Shown here: piece by piece, positions 35,400-46,564 of the stretch | Layout: every line of letters starts with the position of its first letter | Position numbering within the stretch: the stretch's first letter is position 1 | Assembly (NCBI GenBank): GCA_017979445.1 | Contig: CM030716.1 | Coordinates: 10,663,974-10,727,973 of the forward strand | DNA: 64,000 nt | Reading direction: 5' to 3' | Origin: Akebia trifoliata | Lineage: Eukaryota > Streptophyta > Magnoliopsida > Ranunculales > Lardizabalaceae | Notes under the pieces: model-generated | What the model saw: only the letters and a program-made list of their open reading frames with translations | What the model was told of the DNA's origin: nothing | Databases searched by the model: none | Translations under genes and position numbers: made by a program

Positions 35400-35522
35400 C
35401 ACGTGCCAGATAGCTTAATTGGTAAAATCTTTGAGTGATGATACTAGAAACATAGGTTCAAATTCTGCAAGCATTGAATTATTGAATTCATTAAAAACAG
35501 GTTGACTGATAAAAAAGTAAAA
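35400..35522 (+). mobile_element. tRNA-derived SINE with target duplication
   Basis: The head carries a Pol III box A-like GATAGCTTAATTGGTA (35409) and, about 40 bp on, a box B-like AGGTTCAAATTCTG (35454). The body ends in a short A-rich tail (GATAAAAAAGTAA). Direct repeats TTTGAAAACAAG flank it at 35388-35399 and 35523-35534. About 120 bp long. It is a dispersed element, not a functional tRNA gene. Confidence 0.7.
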
Positions 35523-35540
35523 TTTGAAAACAAGAAAGCA

Positions 35541-36390
35541 CAAACACAACCAAAGTATCATTGGATTGCTACCCTATCAATCCTCGAGGGCCCAAATAGT
35601 AGGGGTCAAAGTGTAATTTATCCTTAAAAAAAAATCATTTACTACACCAAAACACATACCTAATGTTGAGAGTGTGATTTGAACCTAAGAATCTAGACAA
35701 AGTGGAGTTTAATTAGTCTAGTAAATTTGTCCTAGCTTATAGTAGAAGAGGTTCGGCCTAGCTATTTGAATTGACTTTGAAATCTGGCACAATCATCTTT
35801 GCCTCATTAATACTTTCGAAATCAGAAGTATTCGCCCTCACCTTCAAGCCTTTAAGACAAATATATATCATATTCATACCCATCTATTAGATAGGTATCT
35901 GAACATATTCAGGCATAGTTTTTCACAAAGAGGTGATGAAATTAAGACAAGCATCTAACATATATTCATAAATAATAATTTTCTAGGAAATGGTGACAAA
36001 ATTCAGACAAGCATATGCAACAACATATATTCAACTTTTTCGTATCTTACAATTTTTCACAAAGTGACACTGAAACCGATAATTTATAAATTCTACCATT
36101 TTTCAAAGAAACCACTTACCGAATTCATAATTTAGGCGTTTCTTAAAATTATATTTTAATATAAAGATTATGAATTAAATAATCTTTTATATTTTATTAA
36201 TATTTTTATAAGTTTTGTTTAATTCCTTAGAAAAGGAAAATGCTTCACTACCTATTTCGTTGGACATTCGGCTGACCTGGCAATGCATAGAAAATCGTTG
36301 ATTTTATAAATTATATCTCGAGGATGTAAATTTTTGGTTTTCTGTAGATGCGTGTGGTGTGGACACTCTGATCACACTCTTTTTTGTAAG
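35541..36390. other. intergenic between dioxygenase copies, partly duplicated
   Basis: Bases 35690-35870 (GAACCTAAGAATCTAG.. then GAATTGACTTTGAAATC) match 53285-53450, downstream of the second intact copy. The duplication unit therefore reaches about 0.7-1.1 kb past the stop codon. The rest is AT-rich with no gene. Confidence 0.6.
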
Positions 36391-36802
36391 TATCTTGGTA
36401 CTGTAAGTCAAGCCGCCTCGATAGACTATCCGACCTTTTCTTATTTAATATTTATATGACGTGAAAGCGTGTGAAAATCATAGATACTTTTCATCAAGAT
36501 ACGAGTCATGAAGCATCTATGATTCCTATCCACTTTGCGACATGAGGTTCAAGCTTCACATCACTCTAAGACTTGCTCACAAAAGATGTACTACACATTT
36601 TGAGGTGGCATTAGCAAAAGTTGGTGTGACAATAAAAGCTCTCAAATATTTATGGTGTATTCTTTTTTATTTCTAACGTAAAGAAGTCAAGAACCACTTC
36701 TCTTCTTCCAACATCTAGACGTGAATTCAACACTTAGATTTTTCAGTGATCGATCTTCTTGTGTTCTTCATCAAAAAAAAAAAAACCATAGAAGAAACAG
36801 AA
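36391..36802 (+). promoter_or_regulatory. promoter/leader of dioxygenase copy A, altered TATA position
   Basis: The block TATCTTGGTACTGTAAGTCAAGCCGCC (36391, quoted in parts: TATCTTGGTACTGTAAG, then TCAAGCCGCC) aligns with the TATA block of copy B at 48791. At the place where B has TATATAAG, A has TACTGTAAG. Between this point and the ATG there is about 240 bp absent from B. It includes GGTGGCATTAGCAAAAGTTG at 36604, matching the terminal repeat of the foldback element at 10393-10911. Regulation of the two copies may therefore differ. Confidence 0.5.
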
Positions 36803-39800
36803 ATGGTGGTCTCCGAATCGGGCGAAGTTTCTATTGACAGTAAGTTGAACTATGATCGAACCCAAGAATTGAAAGCCTTTGATGATACGAAAGCGGGTGT
36901 TAAAGGTCTAGTCGATGATGGTGTGGCAAAGATCCCACGAATCTTCATCCGACCTCAAGATCCACTAGATGAGAATTCCACTTTGGACAATGAGCAACTC
37001 ACGATTCCAATTATAGACTTTCAAGGAATCGAGAAGAGTGTCGATCGACGAAAGGAGATCATCGAACAAGTCCGACAAGCATCGGAGACTTGGGGATTTT
37101 TCCAAGTAGTGAACCATGAGATTCCTATAGAAGTCTTAGATGGGATGTTTGAAGGAGTACGTAGGTTTTACGAGCAACCTAAAGAAGTGAAGATGGAGTA
37201 CTATACACGTGATGACACAAAAAGGGTGGTTTACAACAGCAACTTTGATCTTTATAGAGCACCAGCTGCTAATTGGAGAGACACCTTATTTTGTGTCATG
37301 GGTTCTGATCCTATTAACGAGGAAGAGTTGCCTTTGGCATGTAGGTACGTATTGAAACAAGTACATATTATCAAAAAACAAGATTTCAAGCCTTACTAGT
37401 AAGAGTTGCTTTGCTCTAATGGATTACCACATTAACAAATAGCAATCTAACACCACAAGCCCTCTAGATTTCATGGAAAAACCCAGATCTAAAAAAAAAG
37501 ACCAATTTTTTTTTTCTCTTTTGTGCTTGATCCACGGTTTTAAAAATGGATGGCTAACGAACTTCTACCTATTCCCAAATTTAAAATCAAAATTTAATGG
37601 TGAAATTTTTCTTGATTTTTTTTCTTTTCAAAGTTTATAGAATTTTTACCTCTACATCCTTGATGCACTGTATCATGATTTTGGATAGTACAAGGTGAGT
37701 CCAAAGGGTGGAATCGTTACTAACTTAGAAAGGCTAGTCAGACTCCATATTGTATATGCCAAGGTGAGTGTGGGTGGGGGGATGGTCGTGCTGGGGTGAC
37801 ACAAGATTTACTGTGATTCTCACAATTCGGACGTGGACATACATACATAACCATAGATGATTTTTACTCGTATCGCGAGGAAACACATATATGGTTATTT
37901 GCACATCTCACATCAGACTTGTGAGAATTGCAGTAAATACTTTGTGTCATTTCAGCATTTTCCTAAAAATAAATAAAAATTAATCGTTTGACACTTGTAG
38001 AATTCGTCCAAGTTTATCTTGAACTTCATGGAGTGGACTCTTGAATTAAAGAAATGACATTTTTATTTTCGTACATAAATTTTTGTATTTAATTTATTTT
38101 ATTTAAAAACACTTAATTTCCTTAATAGTAAGGATGGTTTGAGGATCACCCATTCGCGTGGTATCCATAAACATAAGAGTAATGATTTTGTAACTAAACC
38201 TGGCAAGTTGACTCAAAAACCAACTCACATGTACCCCTACTACAAGAACAATAGATTTTTCCCTAGGAGTACACAACTCCATAAACCATGTGCAACTGTG
38301 TATCCCGTAAGAAAAAAATCTATGGTTCTTGCACTTGCCACATCATTGAGTTTTTGAGTTACCCTGTCAATTTGAGTTACAAAATCAGCACTGAAAACAT
38401 AATCAATGTCACAGGTATATATGTTGATTTTTCACGGTTGGATTTAGATTTTAATCTTGGGAGTTTGATGATCATTTATTTTCAAAACCTTGGATCAAAG
38501 TCAATGTTGAGGTGTTATTTTGACAACCTGACAATCCATGTGATTCCAACAACCCTTACTAAGCCTAGTCAGACTTGTCAACCTGACTAGCCTTATTCTT
38601 TGTTATTTGTTAAGTTAGTACATATACTAGATGACATATTTCACATGCCTCCAAGAATTCAACAATATTAGACGCGCCTCTATTGAGTGTTAACTTTAAC
38701 CAACACAGTTGATTTGGTCAAAGTTCATGATTAAAGTAATCAAGTGAAAAATATCTTAGCCATTTGTTTGAGGAACATCAAACTTAAGACTGAGATGGGA
38801 GGAAAGATATTGTTTTTCTAGAGATCAATACCGATTTTCTAAAGTGATCCATTTTCTACAGAATTCCCCCAAAATATCTTCCCTCTGTGCTTCACCACAA
38901 GCGCTGTTTGAAGTTACTACCCCCCACCCCCCCATCTTGTTTTTCCTCTTGGTGCGAGGTCGATACACAGAAAGCGTGTAATTCCCCAACGAAAAGTTGG
39001 GAGACGACTCAATATGAAGAATATCATTGTAATAAGGAATATACATGAGGTTATTGTGATAATGACATTCTGTGACAAATTCAAACAAATCCTTAATTTG
39101 TAGAAATAATTAATTTTGATATAACCTCCCTAATGATGAAAGTGCCTAATTTGTAGAGATACAATAATCGAGTACTCAAAGCATGTGTTGAAAATGGGGA
39201 TCACATTGTTTGAGTTGCTATCGGAGGCTCTTGAGCTCAATCCCAGCCACCTTAAGGACATGGAATGTAGCAAGGGACATTCAATTCTCTGTCATTACTA
39301 TCCAGCGTGCCCTGAACCGGAACTTACATTGGGCACTAGTAAGCATTCAGATACTGATTTTCTAACTATCCTTCTACAAGATCACATCGGCGGCCTCCAA
39401 ATTCTTCATCAAAATCGATGGGTAGATGTCCCTCCCATGCATGGAGGTCTAGTAGTAAACATTGGAGATCTTTTACAGGTAATTCTTTGTTATATTAATC
39501 TTATTCCATATTAATCACATTTTATTGTTTAGTTGATAATTTATGGTTCATGAAGTTTATTTTTATATAGCTTCTACAATCTACATTGAAGATGTTATTA
39601 TCAATGTGATTGGTATGATAGTAAGGCTATTTCAGACATAGTTACCATAGTAACCAATCAATTCTACGTGCATAAAGCTTCTCTACTATACCTTTGGCTA
39701 TGCTTCATGCAACATTTATAACAATTGAAATGCAATCGTTTATTGATGATGTTTTTTGCACATCTGCAAAAAGGATAGTTTACGAAAGCATTATAAAGGA

Positions 39801-40105
39801 TTTAGCATGAAATTGTTACTATGTCTTAACTTATTTTGTTTGTTGTCTTGATTCAGCTTGTCTCTAATGACAAGTTTAAAAGTGTTCAACATAGAGTACG
39901 TGCCAACCATGTAGGCCCAAGAATATCTGTAGCATACTTTTTCTACAACAATCTTCAGCTATCAACAAAGATCTCCCCAATCAAGGAGTTGTTATCAGAA
40001 GAAAATCCTCCTATATATAGAGAAACAACGGCGAAGGAATTCATTGAATACTACAATGCAAAAGGATTAGATGGGAACCCTGCTCTGCTACATTTCAAGT
40101 TGTGA
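36803..40105 (+). CDS. 2-oxoglutarate/Fe(II) dioxygenase, ACC oxidase homolog-like (copy A)
   Basis: Three exons: 36803-37344, 39157-39478 and 39857-40105. Splice sites are AG|GTACGT, TTGTAG|A, ACAG|GTAATT and TTCAG|C. The product is 370 aa, the usual length for this class. The N-terminal DIOX_N part includes [10 protein letters not shown] and [16 protein letters not shown]. The C-terminal 2OG-FeII domain has the iron ligands His244, Asp246 (KHSDTD) and His300 (QHRV), with R-x-S (Arg310, Ser312) for 2-oxoglutarate. The segment [16 protein letters not shown] is characteristic of the ACC-oxidase-homolog / deacetoxyvindoline-4-hydroxylase-like subfamily. These are cytosolic oxidases or hydroxylases of specialised metabolites; the substrate here is unknown. 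The ATG at 36803 was chosen over 36746 because the extra 19 residues are low-complexity and unlike the family. Intron 1 holds two foldback elements. Confidence 0.93.
37410..37750 (+). repeat. dispersed repeat, family D copy 2
   Basis: It lies in intron 1 of dioxygenase copy A. It is collinear with 9475-9830 (ATGGATTACCACATTA, CAATCTAACACCACA, AAATTTAAAAT, GAAAGGCTAGTC). It is not present at the same place in copy B, so it was inserted after or lost since the duplication. Confidence 0.5.
37789..37957. mobile_element. core-hairpin foldback element, copy 4 (intron 1 of copy A)
   Basis: TGCTGGGGTGACACAAG..GTGATTCTCACAA pairs with TTGTGAGAATTGCA..CTTTGTGTCATTTCAGCA. The centre is ATAACCATAGATG, loop ACTCGTATCGCGAG, then CATATATGGTTAT. 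It is near-identical in layout to 28224-28392. It would form a hairpin in the pre-mRNA of the dioxygenase. Confidence 0.75.
38179..38391. mobile_element. core-hairpin foldback element, copy 3 (intron 1 of copy A)
   Basis: The left arm GATTTTGTAACTAAACC..AACTCAAAAACC-type sequence pairs with the right arm TTTTTGAGTTACC..GAGTTACAAAATCAGCAC. The centre is AGAACAATAGATTTTTCC, a loop containing GAGTACACA, then AAAAAATCTATGGTTCT. The outer arms are unlike those of copies 1 and 4, while the core matches. Confidence 0.7.
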
Positions 40106-41239
40106 TGTTGGTAAGAAAACTAAGATTACAAATTTGGTACTTGACATATGTAGCAGATGATTCACAGTTTTTGTTTCCAAAAAGGACCCATAATTTATGG
40201 AATGTTCTGTAAGTGTTGATCTTCACCTCTCTTTCATTAAAATGATTGTACACACTTTTTTTTATGCAGGTTCAAACATTTACGTTTGTTTTGGGTTATA
40301 TGTTTAAAGTTTAAACTCAATGTCACTATAATATAATTATTTAGATTTTCATGGGACTAAATACTTCCTAACATTGAGAGGATCATTTGAACATGACAAT
40401 GTACCTAAGGGATTTAGTCTAGTTGCATACCTCTATGGATACACAGAAAAGATGTCATACAAAGGTGGATAATGTCTTTGAGGATGTCCGGGCCAACTGC
40501 CAAATATTCAAGGGTAGTTCCAACTATTGCCTAAAGCAGGACTATGTGAAAAAGGGGTCGATTCGATGTCAACATCCATTGAATTTGGCTTAATCCAAAC
40601 AAATTTGATGGACCTTGGCATCAAATTCATCCATTTTTTCACGTATTCCACGATTGTGGTCATTCAATAGTTTGTTCTTCTACTAAGACGTCGTCTGGAT
40701 CGGTACCGTACTCTGTTTGTTCATTTTCGAGGCTTGAAGACTGAACCCAGCGGTACTACGATTGTTGTTGATGCTGCAAATGTGACTCTTTCGCAACGTG
40801 ACCCATTCAACGTTGTAGCCTTTCGGCACCGTAAGCGAACACGATGTAATGCAAGTGTGGCACTACGACTTGTGTCAATGGGGCCACATGATGCTTTGGC
40901 ACCATGACTAAACATGGTGATAGTGCAAGTTTAGCGTGATGGCTTGTGTCTATGTTGTCATGTTATGCTTTGGCACCATGAGTGCAACGGAGGTAATGTT
41001 TCGAAAATGAAAACGATGATTGAAAATTTGTAGTACTGCTCCAATGCTGATTCAATTTGGTTGAACTGATTTATATTTAATGAAATTTAGAAATATGTCC
41101 ACTTTTTTCTAAATTATCTTCATTTATATTGATCATTTTTTTTATATAAAAAGAAGCAATTATCCACTAACCAAACCTGGTCCAACCACTAGTTCGGTCT
41201 GGTTTTCGAATGCTATTACAGATATAAATTTTAAGAGTT
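40106..41239. other. 3' flank of dioxygenase copy A and a GC-richer repeat
   Basis: The first 300 bases are shared with the flanks of the other copies. From about 40640 to 41030 base composition rises. Two 74-bp units start at about 40851 and 40925 (GCAAGT..GGCACTACG../..TTTGGCACCATGA). No domain is seen in the short antisense ORF. Confidence 0.55.
40851..40990. repeat. 74-bp tandem repeat (about 2 units)
   Basis: GCAAGTGTGG at 40851 and GCAAGTTTAG at 40925 begin two collinear units. Both contain CTTGTGTC and ATGCTTTGGCACCATGA. The block is richer in G+C than its surroundings and of unknown origin. Confidence 0.6.
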
Positions 41240-41390
41240 GTAATGAATGCATGCGGTCTTCATATGCGGCTGACATGGCAAGGGCACATAACCATAGGTT
41301 GTTTTCATCGGCATAAACAGGAAAAAAGATGTGCAGTTCTGTGCCTTTGCCACGTCAGCCACATACCAAGGCCGTGTGCATTCATTATTA
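41240..41390. mobile_element. core-hairpin foldback element, copy 6
   Basis: The left arm GTAATGAATGCATGCGGTCT and GCGGCTGACATGGCAAGGGCAC pairs with GTGCCTTTGCCACGTCAGCC and GTGTGCATTCATTAT. The centre ATAACCATAGG..GGCATAAACAGG..CAGTTCTGTGCC is partly eroded. It lies just upstream of the small LTR retrotransposon. Confidence 0.65.
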
Positions 41391-42379
41391 TTCAAATTTT
41401 AATGTTCAATGCTTAGCATTCCCTTACACTATAATTTATGTTTCAATAGCATCTATCATTATTTTTCCTTTAGTGAAAGTAGAAGAATATTATTGTATTT
41501 TAGATATTAAATGCTTGTCTTTTAGTGAAAACAGAAGAGTGTTCTTTATAGAGGCAAAATCTCGGATGGCATTGGTTCCTCGAGATTTACCCCTAACAAT
41601 CGATCTTCAAGGTTCTTGATGTACTAAATAATGATAAAAAATCACATAGAAAAATGATCAAAGAGAAGGGAAAGAGAGAGAGAAGATAAGAAGCAAGATT
41701 TGTTTACAGGATTCGTCCCAAAATCAGACTATGTCCCTGGGTTCCGAAGAGTCATTCTACTATTCTTCAAGACATTACAAGATTTACAAGCCCCTAGCCT
41801 CTTCTCCATTTTCTTTCTCCTCCGAGCCCCCATTTTCCTCTACCTATTCACTCCTTATACAAATAGAGAAACAAACCCTAAAAGAAAAGTCAAATCAAAT
41901 CAGGATCTTCTCCAAAATCTCTTCTAATGTAAAAATAGATATTCTCTAGTCAATGAGGAGACTTTCTGTTTCTAGTTAAGATTACCATCTTAACCAAAAA
42001 TCTACTCAAGGATATATCAATGGCTCGAGATATGCAATAATTATCATGTGATCGCTCATCAATATTCATCTTATTTATGTCACGCGTCCAATACCGATTT
42101 TACCTTTTACAATTAGCCCCCTTCCCTTCAGTAGAGATTGGTGAGGTCGAGATCCATTTACGGGAATATTATACTACTCTCGTGTCTTCACTTTGCTTTA
42201 TGAAAATATTATTCCCTGCTCTTTCTCTAAAGAAACGATGGTCCCTTGGAACCTTGTGGTTACTCAAGATGTCTTGGTTATTAAGCCATCATCCTCTCAC
42301 TATAAAGTTATCACTAAGGACATTAGCCATTCAAGACCCCTTAAGCAACTTAAGACTATTTTTTTATGTAAGATAACTC

Positions 42380-42650
42380 TACTCTACCTATACAATCTGT
42401 CCTGCTCTACCTGCACAATCCTGCTCTTCTCTACCTAGACGGTCCTGTTCTACTCTGCTTTACCTGCATAGTCTGCTTTGTTTTACCAGCACAATCCTGT
42501 TCTATTTTACTTTACTTGCACAGTCCTGCTCTGTTCTACCTGCATAGTCTGTTATGTTCTATCAGCACAGTCCTACTTTGCTCTACCTACACAATCTGCT
42601 CTGCTCTACCTGCACAATTTGCTCTACTCTGCTCTACCTGCACATGATAG
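42380..42650 (-). repeat. degenerate short tandem repeat in the LTR element
   Basis: CTCTACCTGCACAATCCTGC-like units of about 20-27 bp are repeated roughly ten times with variation between TCTACC, TTTACC and TATCAG. The plus-strand ORFs through this stretch come from the repeat and show no domain. Confidence 0.65.
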
Positions 42651-42657
42651 AACAAGG

Positions 42658-42960
42658 TCACGCCCAACTCTATACTCTGCCTATCAGGTTAAAGTAGAGT
42701 TGCGAATACTTTGCAACCCTAATGGAAACAAGTGGTCGCGCCCAACTCTATGATCTACCCATCATGTCAAAGTAGAATCGCGAAGACTTTGCAACCCCAA
42801 TGGAACCAAGCGATCACGCCCAACTCTATGCTCTGCCCATGAAGTTAGAGTAGAGTTGCGAAGACTTTGCAACCACAATGGAGCCAAATGGTTGTGCCCA
42901 ACTCTATGATCTGCCTATTATGTCAGAATAAAGTCGTGAAGACTTTACAACTTACAGCTT
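42658..42960. repeat. 78-bp tandem repeat (3.9 units)
   Basis: Units start at 42658, 42736, 42814 and 42892, exactly 78 bp apart. Each carries CGCCCAACTCTATG, then GCGAAGACTTTGCAACC and AATGGA. Because 78 is a multiple of 3, a frame stays open through some units, but this is more likely structural. It lies inside the small LTR retrotransposon. Confidence 0.85.
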
Positions 42961-43999
42961 ATTTTATACCTTCATGTTGTGCACAAACCAATCATCATAC
43001 CTTTTACATAGTTATGCTAGAATGCCTTGGTAATATCAATAGCATTACCTTTACCTTTTTACCTTTTGTATTTACTTTTTTCTCTTGATGCTGATGCAAC
43101 ACCATATTTAGAGTTTTGTAATCTGCAAATTTTTTTTCTATCATGCATCTTCCAATAGTTGTTACTCTAGAATAACTCTAGCTTATCACCTTGTACAATC
43201 GATTGTCACCACCGTAGTGGCACAATTAAATAGTTATTTGCAATTTCCTGATATGCCACTACTTTTGATCTGATTAAACTCATATCGATCAAAAAGTTAA
43301 TCAACAAAATCAAAACCCAATGGGGTGCCCAAAATCCTCCCAACGTTCATCAATCTACCCTACCTTGTGGTTTTCGTAGTATTCTTCATTCGTTTCCAAG
43401 GACGGTGCCAATTTCTAAAGGAAAAATCTCGAATGGTGTCGGTTCCTTGAGATTTACCCCTAACAATCGATCTTCATGGTTCTTGACGTACTAAATAATG
43501 ATAAAATATCATACAGAAAAATGATCAAAGAAAAGGAAAAGAGAAAGAGAAGACAAGAAGCAAGATTTGTTTATGGGGTTCGTCTTAAAATCAGACTACA
43601 TTCCCGAGCTCCGAAGAGGCATTCCACTATTTTTCAAGCCATTACAAGATTACAAGCCCCTAGTACCTTCTCCACTTTCTTTCTCCTCCGTGCCCCCCTT
43701 TTCCTCTACCTATTCACTCCTTATATGGATAGAGAAACAAACCTTAAAAGAAAAATCAAATAAAATCAAGATCTTCTCCAAAATCTCTCCTTATCTAGAA
43801 ATATATGTTCTCTAGTAAATAAGGAGACTTTCTATTTCTAGGCAAGATTACAATCTTAACCAAAAATCTACTCAAGGATATATCAATGCCTCGAGATATG
43901 CATTAATTATCATGTTATCGGTCGTCGATATTTATTTTATTTATGCCACGTGTCCAATATCGATTTTACCTTTTATATTCTTGTATTTTGGATATTAGA

Positions 44000-44535
44000 T
44001 GCTTGTTTTTATTGTTGCAATGATAGGGGAGAAGGTAATGATAGGGGAGAAGGTGCAATTATCAAGAATAGTAAGGGAGACACGGTGGGGGCCATTGTCA
44101 TTAACACTAGAGGGAAATCGGTCCTCAACCATGAGTTACAAGCTATTCAAAAAGGCCTGAATATGACATTGAGACTTAACATAAGACACATCACTGTCAG
44201 AGAAGATTCGAAAGTGGCAGTTGACATTATCAATGGGGAGAACATCTTGCCATGGACTGAAGAAAGAACCGTCAAGGCTATTAAAATAGCAGTGCAAGAA
44301 TTTGACAACATTAACTTCTCATTTTGTTACAAGAAAAGCAACCAAGCTGTATATTTTTTAGCCTCCTACCTTATCTCTCATGGCAACTTGATGTTCGATC
44401 CATTGGACCTTCTTAGGGAGCTCAAAAAAATTATATGTAAGGATGCCAATGGACACGTGTATGTAAGGATATAATTGTCTCCTTTTAGTTGGGAGTCTGC
44501 CTAACCCCCTCTTAATCTCAAAAAAAAAAAGAAAA
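44000..44535 (+). mobile_element. 3' end of an L1-type LINE (RNase H domain, 3' UTR, poly-A)
   Basis: The frame ending at 44474 contains GAIIKNSKGD, NHELQAIQKGLN, REDSKVAVDII and NQAVYFLASYL. This is the RNase H domain found at the C-terminus of plant L1-like elements and related proteins. The catalytic first Asp region is missing, and the A-D-x-LA motif reads VYFLA. Behind the stop comes TTGTCTCCTTTTAGTTGGG and a poly-A run at about 44520-44535, as at the 3' end of a LINE. A 15-bp direct repeat GATAGGGGAGAAGGT occurs at 44023 and 44038. The small LTR element sits directly upstream. Confidence 0.7.
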
Positions 44536-44539
44536 AGAT

Positions 44540-46560
44540 AAGAGTATTTTTGTTTTTAAATATTAAATAATAAATATTTCACCAATAAATTTTATTAACA
44601 CTTTTACAAAACTATGATTTTTTGATATTTTTTTATTTTTTGAAAATGTAAGTTAATGCTAAAAATGCGAGTAAATTGTTTTTGTTATGCAAAAATTGTT
44701 CGAGTTAGGCAAGATTAAAAACGTGAGTGGGTCTGTTCTGACTATCTTGTAACTATTGAGATAGAGTGTCGAGATAATGTTATGGTTCCATTTTTTGATT
44801 TTCCTTAGACCTTTTTGAATCATTCTCGAAGTCGTAAATTGGGACTTTTAATCCGTTGCGTGCCACATCTGGGTGTCCTCCAATGTGTCCCCCATTCGCA
44901 ACTTAAATTGGTTGTATTTATTTTATTTTACCAATATGGCCTTCAGGGTCTGTTAAGATTTACACCAAGTCCAATTTTGTACCATTTTTTGCATATCAAT
45001 GGCCCTTTTTGTGGTTTTCATTGTGTTGGTAATTTTTTTATCTTGTCATAGCTGATATTTTTACTCATAACGCTTTTTTAGATTTTCATTATGCTCTTTT
45101 AGACTATGCTACATTTTATTACATTACATAGTAAAATAGATACAATGACTTAAACTCGTACTCCCAACGAATCTAGTGGTCTGGTAATTCGAGTTGAGTT
45201 AGCAAATCTGAGACTTTACTTTGCAGATACTCTTTTGATGATTTGATCTTATTTTGCTTCTCAAGTAGTTGTGTTTTTTTTTTAATATCCGATATAATCT
45301 CCCCTCTTACGTCTTCTGGTGACTCTTGTGACTTGGGTCTGAGGTAAGATAGTATCAAGGTATCCTTACTATTCATATTTATTCCTTTTTATTGCTATCA
45401 AACATTGTCTAAGTTCCGTCATCACCAACCTACTAACTTTTGAATTTAACTGTTGACCGACCTGATCGGAGAGGACTTTTATTTGGGTTGTAATGTAAGA
45501 TATGGCTAATTTGAAGAAAGAAATGATAAAATATTGAAAACTAAATGTACTAGGTAAGAACTAGGGAGGGTTTTCTTATTATTTCTTAAATACCATTTTT
45601 GTTAAAACTCTTAATGATGTTATCCTCTCGACTTTCTCTTGGCCTTTGAGATGTGAGTTGAGCCTAAGATTGAAAACTCTATTTTTGATGTTTATCTCTT
45701 TTTTTTGTATTTTTAGTCATTCACAGTTTATCCTCATGCGGGCTAGGAGTTAACTAAAATTTTTTTTTTCTTTTCTTTTAATTTTTTTTTCTTTTTGGCT
45801 CTTTTATTTTTCTCTCACCTTTCTTTTATTGAAGAACCTAGTTATTTTCTCAAATTGCTACAATGTACACTCTAGCTTGCCTCAATTCTGGGTAAATAAA
45901 TAAATGATCATGCTCAAAAGGGTTTGACTAAGGGAAATTTTGATAAAAAAAGTTTGAAAAATGAAGAATGGCCTCTCGTTATGTCAGGTATCGGATTCTA
46001 GGCGTAATATTTCTTAACATCACCTTCTTGACTACGAAGGGACCTTCGTAGTTCAGCTTGAACTTACCACTTAGCTAAGTGACACCTTCAAAAGAAGAAC
46101 AAGCTCAATGTGACATGTCTTCAGCCAATGTGGAGGGGTCGAAATCAGCCAAAATATTAAGGGGAAGGGGGCATGTCATCAGTTAGAGGATAGGGGTATC
46201 TCAAATATTACTAAAAATTAAGAAGGTATGTCATGCACTAATTTGAAAACACAAAGGGGTGTCTCAAATATTCATAAAAAATTGAAGGGGGCTAACAGGT
46301 CCAAAATGGAATGGATTAGTCATTGGTTGTAAAATACAAATGGGATCTCTCAAGTGTGAATCAAATAGATGGAGTTCTAAGAAATCAAAAAATTGATGAA
46401 GGCAACAATATCAAAAATTTACATGTGTGTGTGTGGTGGGGGGGAGAGGGGAGGGGGGGGGGGGGTGCAAAGAGGGGCAAGGCTCAAAATTTATTACAAT
46501 AATCAATAGATTTTTGTTATTTTTTAAAATTATTGTGGGGGTAAGTGTCCCCATTGTAAA
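44540..46560. other. intergenic, no gene recognised
   Basis: AT-rich with T-rich runs at 45700-45800. Family C half-repeats (GGGGCATGTCATCAGTTAG, GGTATCTCAAATATT) occur at 46160-46290. A TG/poly-G tract lies at 46424-46465. None of the short ORFs shows a domain. Confidence 0.5.
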
Positions 46561-46564
46561 TCCA

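Larger units (their letters stand above)
41547..43977 (-). mobile_element. small non-autonomous LTR retrotransposon with target duplication
   Basis: Two similar LTRs lie at about 41547-42111 and 43414-43977. Both share ATCTCGRATGG, CCCCTAACAATCGATCTTCA, TCAGACTA, TACCTATTCACTCCTTATA and CCAATAYCGATTTTACC. On the minus strand the upper LTR is followed by a PBS-like TTGGCACCGTCCTTGGAAAC (43391-43410). The lower LTR is preceded by a polypurine tract GAAGGGAAGGGGG (about 42116-42130). TTCTT flanks both outer ends (41542-41546 and 43978-43982). The internal 1.3 kb has no gag or pol, only tandem repeats, so the element is TRIM/LARD-like and depended on proteins from elsewhere. LTR termini read TG/TA rather than clean TG..CA. 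Confidence 0.75.

Noticed and set aside
35403..35470. Possible tRNA gene
   Set aside because: Box A- and B-like motifs are present, but no cloverleaf or anticodon arm can be drawn. The A-rich tail and target duplication indicate a SINE.
36746..36802. Upstream in-frame ATG that would extend dioxygenase copy A by 19 residues
   Set aside because: The extension is hydrophobic followed by a Lys run from a poly-A tract. Copy B and the family start at the MVV/MVI position, so 36803 was used.
42077..43088. Several overlapping plus-strand reading frames
   Set aside because: They lie in the LTR and the tandem repeats of the non-autonomous LTR element. Openness comes from the 78-bp period, not from coding.
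46424..46465. TG and poly-G tract as a possible regulatory quadruplex
   Set aside because: It is a simple repeat far from any supported gene. Similar G runs occur in the MYB intron without other signal.
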